DNA of 64,000 nucleotides from Septoria linicola (taxonomy: Eukaryota; Ascomycota; Dothideomycetes; Mycosphaerellales; Mycosphaerellaceae): assembly GCA_024114885.1 (NCBI GenBank), contig CP099421.1, forward strand, positions 2,728,001-2,792,000, given 5' to 3'. The translations under genes were made by a program, and so were the position numbers. This document shows positions 12,098 to 21,775 of this stretch, piece by piece. The notes below the pieces were generated by a model. The model saw nothing but the letters and a program-made list of their open reading frames with translations. It did no database searches and was not told the DNA's origin. How positions within the stretch are numbered: position 1 is the stretch's first letter; each line of letters begins with the position of its first letter.

Positions 12098-13611
12098 ATG
12101 GCTCGACTGAATGCTAGACCGTCCACTGTCGCTGGGTCGCGCGCTACCAGTGTTGCGCTTTCCCCAACACCCGACCAGGAAAACAGAGATCCCAGCATGG
12201 ATCGGAGACGCGACAAAGGGAAGGGACGCGCCTCGGATGCGTCGTCAAGGACGAGTTTGCCCACTCCTTCTTCAGATGGGACAGGCACATCGCGCGGGCA
12301 GAAAAGGAAGCGGACACAACTAGCTGTCACGCAAGAGGAGGATGTACCAGAGGATCAGGACCCAGAAGATGCCAAATTCACGCGTTATTATGACCCCAAT
12401 CAGGATGCAGAGAAGCGGAGGCAGATTAAGCGCAAGTCGCGTGCGATGATTCGCAAACTCCATGGTATGACAGCACTTGATATTTCGTTACGATGGCGGC
12501 TAACAGGATCGCGTAGAGAATCGTGATGATCTCCTCAAAGGTCAGGCAAATGGCCTTACGGAAGCATTCAACACGGCCAACCAGAACTTCAAGAATGTCA
12601 AGCAGACTTCCGACGCGACGATGGACGCCCGATACCTGGTCGACCTTTCTACTATAGCAAAGAAGAAAGCGCAGAGCCTGGTACTCAACGACACGAGTGC
12701 GGGACTTGACGTGGACCAGTTCCTGACCCGCTGCATATACTTCATGAAGCATCGCCATGCATACGGTATTGACGAAGATGAGGCCGCGACGCAGGCTACG
12801 CAACGGCAGACACAGACTCAACGCACGAGACACGATCGTGACGTTGAGGAGGATGACGAGGACGACGAAGCGGAGCTGGAGTGGGATGTACTAGGCCGGC
12901 ATTCTTGCTTCCCGTTCAATAGGCGGCCTGCTTGTCCTTCTTTCCTGCTCGGCCCTCTGTCCGTTCAGAAGAAGGTTCGCGCGCAGACACAACGTCGAGC
13001 TAGACAAAGGCAAGACGCTGGGCCTGCGAAAAATGTCGAGAGGATTGGCAAGGAAGATATGGCAGCAGCTGACCCGAACGCGTTGACGACACAATGCAAC
13101 GCAATATGGGCTCATCTGAGGCGACATGTCAAGCGAGCCAAGGAAGCCGCAGATCAAATTGAGGCTGAGGAAGGACCCATGGACACAGACCGGGCAGCTG
13201 CTTTTTGCAAGCAACATAGGGTGTCAGAGACTGGCTCACCGTCACTCTTCGAGTACGTGATCAATCCAGCCAGCTTCGGACAGACTGTGGAGAATCTGTT
13301 CTATGTGTCTTTCTTGATCAAGGAAGGCAATGCGGGTGTGGTGAAGGATAGCAACGGGCTTCCAACACTAGGTAACAAGGTTCACTGTTTGACTTTCTGC
13401 ACAGCACTGACGATGATTTGTAGAACCCCTTAAACCGCGCTCGGTCGAAGAGCAGCGTATACAGAAGACGACGAAGAACCAATCCGTCTTCTCACTAGAT
13501 TACGCAACATGGCAGCAGCTCATTGAGGCTTTCGACATCAAGGAGCCCATGATTCCGCATAGAAATGAGGACCAGCCGACGCAAGTGACGGGAAATGGCT
13601 GGTATGCCTAG
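12098..13611 (+). CDS. NSE4: SMC5/6 complex kleisin subunit Nse4
   Basis: Kleisin that bridges the Smc5 and Smc6 heads in the nuclear DNA-repair complex. Three exons, 12098-12464, 12517-13371 and 13424-13611; introns of 52 bp each, phases match; 469 residues. The first acceptor is the AG at 12516, not the earlier one at 12506, because only this choice keeps the frame and yields the conserved His-Glu-Asn-Arg-Asp segment. An acidic/polar N-terminus of about 90 residues is followed by the Nse4 N-terminal helix with a KQTSDAT-type motif, an acidic linker, and the C-terminal winged-helix region with E-N-L-F-Y-V-S-F-L-I and F-S-L-D-Y-x-T-W, both hallmarks of the family. Confidence 0.93.
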
Positions 13612-14021
13612 ATTTGTTGGCGAGCTCGCAGCTTGACTCACGCAGGGTACGCTTTTACGCCGCATGATTGCATTATTTACCGCTCTATACCACTTCAGTT
13701 CGGCGTGTGCAAACCATTGACCTCGTCACTTTGTCAACTGCGGCTCACAGCTCGACCGACTCACTACACTTGAAGCTGTGTATCCACGGCAATTGACTGC
13801 GTACATGCGGCGCCGCGCATCTTAGCTGGGCAGGAGCAAACGCGAAGCCTCTCCTTCCAGCACTGCTTCACTTTCTCACGCGCGTCGTGCATCACTAGCT
13901 GCATTAGTGCCATCGGTCTCCGACCATGCCGACGAGAAACGCGACCTTGACAGAAGTTACTCAACTTTCCTGTTCTCGCCACATCTTTCCGACTCGACTG
14001 GACTCAACTCAAGACCAAGAC
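13612..14021. other. Intergenic between NSE4 and the BTB gene
   Basis: About 410 bp with no supported gene. It must contain the NSE4 3' end and the BTB-gene promoter. An upstream in-frame ATG at 13926 could extend the BTB protein by 32 residues, but that extension has no recognisable feature. Confidence 0.4.
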
Positions 14022-14891
14022 ATGATGGCTGAGCGGCCGAACAAGAAGATCAAACTCGAGGCGGGCGAGACGCGCAAGGAGGAGCCGCTCCCAAGCACGC
14101 CGGACAAGCATGGCGGCGTGTCAGTAATCTCAAGACTCGCACATTGGCTCATGTACTGATGCAATACAGTGAGCTAATTGACAAGGCCATCTGTATCGAG
14201 GTTGGCAGAGGCGATGAGCAGGAGACGTTCGACCTGCACAAGGGCTTTCTTCGACACTACTCTGGCTTCTTCCGCCGTGCGATCGAGGAGCTCGAGGAAA
14301 AGAAGCAGAAGAAAGGCTCGATTGATTCCATTGAGCTCCCAAGGGTAAGCCTTGCGGCTGCGTTGTCTGCGTCCACACCAACTGACAGACTCTTTCGAAG
14401 CTGCGGCCGTCTTCTCCTACTTCAAGAACTGGATGTACAGTCCCACACATCAGCTTAGCGCCAAGAACGAGTATCACTCGAACATCGATACCGCGGATCT
14501 CATTCAGCTGTGGTGCTTCGCCGACCGCCTGGAGATTCCAATGCTACAGAACCTGGTGATCGACATCATCATTCGCAGATTCCAACGCCGCGAACTCACG
14601 CTTCGCTGTAGCTGGCTCGATCAGGCGTACCACTACAAAGACGGATTGACACATCTTGCGAATCTGCTGGCATGGCGGGTGGCCAATTTTCCCGGCGCAG
14701 TTCAGTCCAAGCGCGAGTACCACATGTCATGCTTAGCCAAACTAAGCCACGCGGTGACTTTGCAGCGTCTCCAGATCAGAGCCGATTTCGCCACTTCACT
14801 CGAGCTGAAGCGCAACTTCGATCCGTGCGTGTTCCACGAGCATGAGCCGAACGTCAACTGTGGTAGTGGTAGGAAAGGCTGGACGGGGTAA
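14022..14891 (+). CDS. BTB/POZ-domain protein, frame breaks
   Basis: Exon 1 14022-14119 encodes a basic, nuclear-signal-like N-terminus. Exon 2 14170-14344 carries the first half of a BTB fold (ligand strand, then F-x-L-H-K-x-F-L-x-x-x-S-x-F-F). Exon 3 14389-14891 carries the second half (F-x-x-F-x-x-W-x-Y, then C-F-A-D-R-L-E-I-P-x-L-x-N). BTB domains mediate dimerisation or cullin-3 binding; fungal members of this type are mostly uncharacterised. Intron 1 is in phase. Intron 2 (gtaagc at 14345, cag at 14388) is one base out of phase with exon 3 and I found no alternative site. After the stop at 14889-14891 a different frame stays open to 14997 with plausible coding content. Either there are single-base errors near G runs at 14343-14345 and 14885-14888, or the gene is decaying. 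Confidence 0.6.
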
Positions 14892-14997
14892 GCTTGAGTC
14901 CGAGTCGCGGACCATCGAGGGCTGGCTTGAAAATACCATTGCGTGCTGGGCCAGGCTGGCAATGACGAGGTTGATCAAAGAATATGAACACGTTTAG

Positions 14998-15529
14998 GCA
15001 GTGAGCTATGCCGGCGAGACGGCGCTACAGCAGGCCAGCGTCTGCCACGGGAAATGGCCAAGTAGCTTCATGCTCCCAGCTTGCGTAGATTCCAAGCAGC
15101 GAAGGCACACTCTGTCGACTTGAGCTCGAGCGACCAACCTAGACTGAGTCGCAATAGCTGGTCGGCTACATCAGCAGGAGGCGCAAGTGCTCTGTTGGAT
15201 TAAGCTAGCGCTCGCAACAAATGCACCTTCGCTCCTGCTTCCCGCATCATGTCCCGTTGGGACGATCTACGAAAAGTTCCGCTATAGTCTGCTTTGCTTT
15301 TCCTGCCGCGAGATCCACGTAAACACTTTTCAGATCTCATGTCTACAACTGACTTGTACAAGCTTCCGGACTTAAGGCGACTTCGCACAGAAGTGCTGCG
15401 AGGACACATGCTCCAGGCATCTGTACGAAAATCTCCACTGCCCCGTTTTCGTGGATGTTTGCTTTCCATCACATGGACCCAATCTTCGCGGGAAGGTCCA
15501 GAACGAGATAAATAGTCTTGACGAAAACC
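14998..15529. other. Intergenic, nothing assigned
   Basis: Lies between the BTB gene and the FAD-oxidase remnant. No supported gene; overlapping open frames have no domain content. Confidence 0.4.
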
Positions 15530-16450
15530 CGTACTCAAAACCGCCAAACCCCCACCTCTATGCCTCCTCCTCCAAATCCCATCCCCATCATACCTCCTCC
15601 CCAACCTCCCTCAGCATATCCCTCGTGTACCCCGGCAACGCCTCCCAAAACTCGCTCTCCTGCTCCGCTGCTGCATTAGCGGGATACACAAACGGATGCA
15701 AAACTCCCAGACTAGCTAATTCCTGCTGTAAAGCTCGCCGCAAAATTCCGAGATGAAGAGGTGAGGTAGTCATCGCGGGATTTATCTTGCCAGGAGAATT
15801 CCACCGTGATAACGAGCAGAGGGTTGGAGGTGGGAGGGAGGGCTGTGGAGAGGATGCTTGGCTGGGAGCGGGAGGAGCGGGCGCTCGCAAGGAGGTGGGG
15901 TGTTGTGCTGCCCGCCGCAGTCAGGTTGGAGGCTGCAAGTTTCTCATAAATGTCACCCCCAGCGAGCAGCCACGCCGAGAATTACAGCCTCATCGTCATC
16001 GACAAGTAAAGTCGAATTGAAGTTTGACAGATCGATAGTGACACCTTGATCGACATTCGAGGCGCCGACGGTAGATGAGTGGCCTCCGGAAGTGACCGCG
16101 ATACTGACATTATAGGGTATGAGAATATCTGCTCGAGCCTCTTGTATTTCTCGTGCACCTTTTGGATAGAAGCGACAGTCCGGCTTGAGGTCAGCTTGTC
16201 GAGCGGACCAATACGAGCTTTGACTTGTGGTATATCTCTTGTCACTGATGGTGGCCACCAAGCCTGGAAATGTTGCTGCTAGTAAGTGACACTGGATGGG
16301 CATTCAGCGTTACGTTTTCACCTAGCCTTTGAGCCATCGTTCTTGACCTACTGCTGTCGGAGACTGTATAGGCTGCTGTTCCTGAAGCACAAGTTGCGCT
16401 GTTGCTCGAGGAATGAGCAGCAAGATGGCTGCTCTGAAGATGTCTCGCAT
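15530..16450 (-). pseudogene. FAD-linked (berberine-bridge-type) oxidase remnant
   Basis: Recognisable pieces of a secreted flavin oxidase in the right order. A signal-peptide exon starts at 16450 (hydrophobic core, Arg-Ala-Thr-Ala-Gln), and an intron ends at a cag just before a Cys-His-Leu-Leu segment. The FAD-binding PCMH half follows: S-S-Y-W-S, then S-G-G-H, then the D-x-G-V-T-I-D-L and A-R-W-G motifs. At 15956-15960 a run of five C (five G on the coding strand) shifts the frame; removing one base would continue the W-G-D-I-Y-E-K-L segment. About 20 residues later the sequence jumps to the C-terminal BBE-like end (H-P-F-V-Y, then Y-D-G-D-G), so roughly 240 central residues are missing. 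At least two more frame changes occur. It cannot encode a working oxidase. Confidence 0.75.
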
Positions 16451-16890
16451 GATCGTAACTGTGGTCAGTATGTCTGCGGCCGACAAGGGATCGGGGAGGT
16501 CCTTGAGGAGAGCGGACGCGAACAAGGACTTGGATGAGGTAGCTCTCAATGCCTGTCTGCCCGCTCACTCGTGCATGATGCTGGCATGGTAGTAGAAATG
16601 TGAGACTCGTCCTTTCCAGACCTACCGTGGTGATGGAAGAACTGAAGTTCTAGGTCGATTTGACAAGACAGGTGAATAGTACACGCGTCTGACTGCGAGA
16701 CAGGTGCTTTCGGGAATTGTGGTCTGCAGAAGCCGGAGTAGAACTACAGTCGAAGTTGAGGTGACACAAGGACCCGGGCCCAAGCGCATTTGAGTTTCAT
16801 GGAGTCGTCGATCTCTAGAAAGCGCGTCTTCGACTTCAACAATTCCTTCGACTGCTTGTCCGTCTACCAACACACGGTGAGCCATTGGCA

Positions 16891-19073
16891 ATGGAGGACT
16901 TCAGTATAGACTGGAGCAATCCCATGGCCATGTTCACCAATGGTGGAGCGCCGCAGATGAACGGCGAGGAGATGCAGGAGGAGAATGGACATGATTTTTA
17001 CGATGAACACAACGACAACAGCAACAGCAGCAGTAGACTGGATGGCCAGACTGCAGCAGGTGTACGTATTGCTCCCTCTTTGACAGAACATATGCTCGCT
17101 GCCTTCACGTCGGATTCAAAGGTCAACGGTGGGGACACCGCTGCAGCAAGCAATGCAGACGGAGTGTTTGGTGGATGGACTGACTTCCCAGCAGGCCGTC
17201 CAGCACAAACCACAAACAGCAACAGCAGCAACTACATCTATCCCCATCGTACAACAAACCGATTCCGCCAAGAGGCTCGAAAATCAACGCCGAGCAGAAA
17301 TTCTTCGGGCAAAGCTGCTCGCCTCTCGCCAGAACACACCCGCCAAGGCAGCCACGCCTGCCAAGACTGCTCCGCCTGTCGACACGCCCACGAAAGCTCC
17401 CGCAAAAGCCACTCCGCCACCTACGCAGCCTCCGCAACAGAACGGTGACATGCACATCAAGCGGCAAGAGTCGGCAGCAGAGCTCGACGTCGAGGCTCTG
17501 TTGACTGCCAGCAAAGCTCAAGCCGATGCTGAGATTGCAGCGGCCAAGGAGCGGGAAGTGCCAGCAAGCTCTCCAGTATACAAGTCAGCACCTGTCGTCA
17601 CCAATGGGATGCAGCGACGACATGCTAAGGACAAAGATCTGATCACCGGCGAGCCTGTCCGCCGACATGAGCAGCAATCGACTGAGTCAACACCTCCCGC
17701 CAAACTCTCCACTAACCTCGCAGACTCATACTACACTGACCTCGCAGCGTGGCTCGAATTGACCGGCTACCACGACATTGACTACCGCAACTCGAAGCTG
17801 CGCACCTACAAGGAGAGACGCGCACTGGAGGAGGAAGCCGCACGCATCGCCGAGAAGCTAGAGAAGCTGCGGCAGGCTGAACAGGCCGAGATGCATCAAA
17901 TGAGGATGAGCACTCCTGCTGTCAAGATGCCAGACATGGCTCCGCCACCTTTGCCGCAATCAATTGACCCACTACCACAGCTCAACGGCACCAAGCGTGG
18001 TCGTTCGCCCGAAACTACATCCGTCGAGAAGAGACAGCGCGAGGATAATGGCTTCCGCATTCGTGGCGTCAAGGAGTCGCCAGATGGTCGTCCAATGAGC
18101 TATCGTCGTGGTCGCTCGCCCAGTCCGGGTTACGATCGTCGCATGCCATACTCCGACACTCACCGTCGATCGTCTGTCGATGAGAGAGTCCCTCCAGGAG
18201 GCCGCAGCAGGGATCCATCTTTGGAGCGACGCGCTCAGTACTATCGCCGTGATGAGGACTTTCCACATTACGATCACTACACGCCTAGAGAGGCAGTGTC
18301 TCGTGAGCGATACCCTCTCACAAACGGACCGCGTTCCGGCAGACCTGGAGGTCGTGAGATTGCACCGAACTATCGTCCGAGTGCGGGCTTGGAGCTCAAG
18401 AAAGGTGCGCAGCCATACCCTCATTCGCGGTGAAGAGCTGCAAGCACAGTAAGCTTGGACAGCTTCCATATCTGCAGATTGGCATAGATGTGCTGCGCTG
18501 TAGGCTACAATCATTGCAGGCAATTCAGCTTTCTCTGCACAATCGCTTCTCTTCCTCATCTCCTCCACCTGTCACGCACGATTCTAACGACTCGACACAG
18601 GTGGAGTCCGGTACTTCATGATCAAATCCTGGAACATGGAGAATGTTCACGAAGCTCAACGCACCAACATCTGGGCCACTCAAGAAAAGAATGAAGAAAT
18701 GCTAACCCATGCTGTCAAAACTGTGCGGCATGTCATTTTGCTCTTTTCTGTCAACAAGTCTATGGCGTTTCAGGGCTATGCTCTCATGACTTCAGCACCT
18801 GACTCCAAGATCCAGAAGCCATCTTTCACTTCTAAGCTGAATCGGGCAACATCTCCAGCATTCACGCTGCGATGGCTTGCAAAGACTCCAATACACTTCA
18901 AACTGGTAGGTCATATCAAGAATACTCTGAACTACGATGAAGAGAAGGGAGAGCCGCACGCTGTGTTGGTAGGAAAAGATGGGCAGGAAATCGATGCAGA
19001 TGCAGGTATGGGCGTCGTCTGGGTTCTTGATGATGCGGAAATGGAAAGCAGAAGCGGCGGAGGGAAGAGATAG
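16891..19073 (+). CDS. YTH-domain RNA-binding protein (m6A reader)
   Basis: Binds N6-methyladenosine in RNA through a C-terminal YTH domain; nuclear or cytoplasmic fate control of transcripts. Proposed exons are 16891-17061, 17192-18404 and 18601-19073, which keep phase and give 618 residues; the first intron's borders are tentative (a donor at 17122 is an alternative). Residues 1-430 are low-complexity: Gln/Pro/Ala-rich, a coiled-coil-like Glu/Arg helix, and an Arg/Ser/Tyr/Gly-rich stretch. The YTH domain (about 462-605) begins at R-Y-F-M-I-K-S-W and has I-W-A-T-Q, V-N-K-S-M-A-F-Q-G-Y-A and G-K-D-G-Q-E-I. Trp residues of the expected methyl-adenine cage are present (I-W-A-T-Q and the R-W-L segment). 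The second intron is long for the window (196 bp). Confidence 0.87.
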
Positions 19074-19681
19074 GAGCTGCAGTCGGATGGCTTGTGGGTC
19101 ATACAGAGGCGAGATGTGCTGTTACGCACTTGATGCTCGAAAGAGCAGCATACTTTGAGATCGGGTAACAGAAAAGCAGGGAGCGCAGCATTGGTTCAGT
19201 ATGCATAGCAGCAAGATACCCACTTAGCATTGTATGAACACCTGTACCACTATGTTCCTCCTTGCCACCCACTGGCAATGGTGAGATGCCGTGGACAATG
19301 CGGTCAAGCTTTATTGTGAGTGCAACACAAGAGTGCATTACCACAGCATGCTTGCTGTAAGACCTACATTAGGACAATCCAAGATTCCACAACGGCAACA
19401 ATGGCTTGTTAGAATCAGGCTGATCCGAGACCCGAGCTCCTCCGCGATTATCGAACGGTTTTGGTGCTACCATCAGAACACCACACCTCCAGCTTCCCTT
19501 CAATTGCAGCACGCCTGGAGTATAACAATACTACCTCTTTCCGCTCAGATATATATAATACACGTATCTCAACTCGAGATACCGCCCATATCAGATAGCT
19601 CCTGTTTCCCTCACAGAGACGCCAAGACAGACGAACAGCCATCAACAGAACAACATACACCAAGCAAGAAAGAAGACAAAA
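19074..19681. other. Intergenic
   Basis: Between the YTH gene and the secreted repeat protein gene. It contains the TATA element listed separately; otherwise nothing assigned. Confidence 0.4.
19548..19560 (+). promoter_or_regulatory. TATA box of the secreted repeat protein gene
   Basis: A run of alternating A/T (agatatatataat) about 120 bp upstream of the ATG at 19682 is a strong TATA candidate, in keeping with an inducible, highly expressed small secreted protein. Motif and spacing only. Confidence 0.45.
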
Positions 19682-20163
19682 ATGCGCTACTCAATCACAA
19701 TCGTCACGCTCGCGCTCCTTGCGGCGAATGTATCAATCGCCGCACCAGTACGTCGCTTTTCGCCCTTCTTTCCCTAGCATCATTGTCATCACAATCCATC
19801 CATCCATATCCAACAAACCAGACCAGTCCTGCCCCCATCCGATATCTCTCACATGATGCTAATTTGAGTACTTCCTTGTCATAGATCAAACGCGGCACGC
19901 TACCCATAGACAACCTCGATGAGACAATCGGAGGCATCGTTGATAGCGCAGCAGGAGCCGTCGGTATGGTAGGAGGCACGCTGGCGCAGACTGCCGGTGC
20001 GGTGGAGTCTGTGGCAGTCAATGGAGCGGGAACTGTATTTGCTGGATTGAGTGGTGGTGGTGTAGGAGGGACGGTTGCGCAGACTGCAGGCGCCGTGGAG
20101 TCGACATTGACAAATGTGTTGGGGACGGTGTTTGCTGGGTTGGCTGGATTCTTGCGTGAATGA
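19682..20163 (+). CDS. Secreted Ala/Gly-rich protein with two tandem repeats
   Basis: Two exons, 19682-19747 and 19885-20163, with a 137-bp intron in phase; 114 residues. Exon 1 is essentially the signal peptide (Leu/Ala core ending Ile-Ala-Ala-Pro). Exon 2 starts Ile-Lys-Arg-Gly, giving a Lys-Arg Kex2-type site four residues after the signal region. Two units of about 31 residues follow (19969-20061 and 20062-20154), each with G-G-T-x-A-Q-T-A-G-A-V-E-S and later G-T-V-F-A-G-L. There are no cysteines. The repeats look amphipathic and could self-assemble or coat a surface (inference). No family recognised. Confidence 0.75.
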
Positions 20164-21775
20164 ACAAGGGAAATGGAAAAAATGGAGTGATGTAGTTTTT
20201 TGATCTTTGTTGAAGTAAATGATCAGCTGTTTTGTGGTCCATAAGGACTGAGCGTCTTCGCAGCTGACAGGTCGTTTGATCTCTTGTGTGGGCGTTGCAC
20301 AAGCTGGCACTAGTGTTCTGTGATACCCCTGTCGGGAAATTTTGGCACAGTGTGGCGTTTGTGCATGCGATGTGGTGTAGCGAGGATCTTATCAACTACA
20401 CAAAGGAGATGTCTTGGAGCTGAGATGATAGCCAGATGAATGACTCAGTCGCACCGAGTTACAAAAAGTGCGCCACATGGATGCCTCCATGTATGGACAG
20501 CTAGCTCTGGATATCTCAATTCCTTCCTGTAACTTTTGGAGAAGCCTTCGTATGGTCAATACCAGTGGAGAGAGAGCTCCGCGATGCACTTCCCGAGCAC
20601 TTCTCTCGTCATGGTCGTCACGATGTTCATGGCGACTGGATGGACAGCGCCAGTATAGCCACAACTCAGATCACAGACAGTGCACTAGTATGATGCATTG
20701 TACTGACTTATACCTGACCAGGTTCCGGAAGTTAGAGCAGGAGAAGATGCAGCACATGTCAGCGATAACGAGTTTGGAGCAGCAAGTCCAGAAACGGAAG
20801 GTCTTCTCAAGCGGCAATCGATTCTGCTCCCTGTTGAGCCCGTCCAGAAGGCTTCAATGAATGCTGTTGGAAGTGTTCCATTGAAGAACAAGTTCGGAGG
20901 GCTGTTCGGTCTTGACGGGCTTGAAAAGCTTGTGGATGTATCTGTAGGTCCTCGCTCGTCCTAATCTACCAAGCATGATGTGCCCCATCACGTTTCGACA
21001 TGCAGCATCACTCATCTGCATGGGAGTCTGTGCTGACATGCTTGCTGAACGGGCTTGACTTCTCGAGATAGAATGACGAGACAGAGGGACTGCAGTATAC
21101 CTCACAATCGACGACTTAGCGGTGTTTGTATACTGGCCAGTGATCAGTGCGGTTCCAGATGCCTTAGCAAGTTTGACAGAGCTATGGCATAGATTGTTGT
21201 GACAGGAGCCTCAAGGCTAGTTCGGTATTTGTCATAGTCCAATTGTGAACGAACTTCGTGGAGCCGTGAGCGCGACTGTGTGCTGTCTATTCTTCGCTGT
21301 GAGAAGGTAGCGTACGTACCACACCGCGGGATGATCTCGGGCTCGGCGGCATCAGACTAGGCAAAGGAGCGGCCCTGGAATGAAGCTGCCTCAAACAAAG
21401 TCTCGTTTTAGGAATGATAAGTCTCTGTCGGGTGGTCTCGGCTGCTAGATGGAGGCGGTGGCAATGAGTGATGTTCAGGCATTCATGTGAGGTTTCTCGG
21501 CCCTATTCCACAGTACACAATTCAAATCGTCAGTAGAACTTAGTGTCCCCTTCTTATGGTTTTCAAGGGAGGGATGATTGTAGAGGCTTAGCAGTGTTAA
21601 GCTCCGCGAAAGCTTGCTGCGTGTTGGAGTGTGCTTGTGAGCGCAAGTCGATGCGTGTGTGAGCGGCTGTAATCGCCAGCCAGATACGTCTGGCTCCGAT
21701 CGATGGCTCCGAGAAATAGCTATGCACATGAAACTGCCTGATGTACAAATTGAGCTCAAGCAAGTGTTCTTGTCA
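20164..21775. other. Intergenic, nothing assigned
   Basis: About 1.6 kb. Open frames (for example + 20468-20860 and - 21475-21969) are without domain or start evidence and mostly overlap each other. The right end is the 3' flank of SRP72. Confidence 0.45.

Noticed and set aside
12465..12516. Apparent frameshift at the first intron of NSE4
   Set aside because: Using the AG at 12516 instead of the one at 12506 restores phase and yields the conserved E-N-R-D segment, so no break exists.
17062..17191. Apparent frame change in the YTH gene
   Set aside because: Explained by an intron with a gtacgt donor and an acceptor at 17191 (or donor 17122); no indel is needed.
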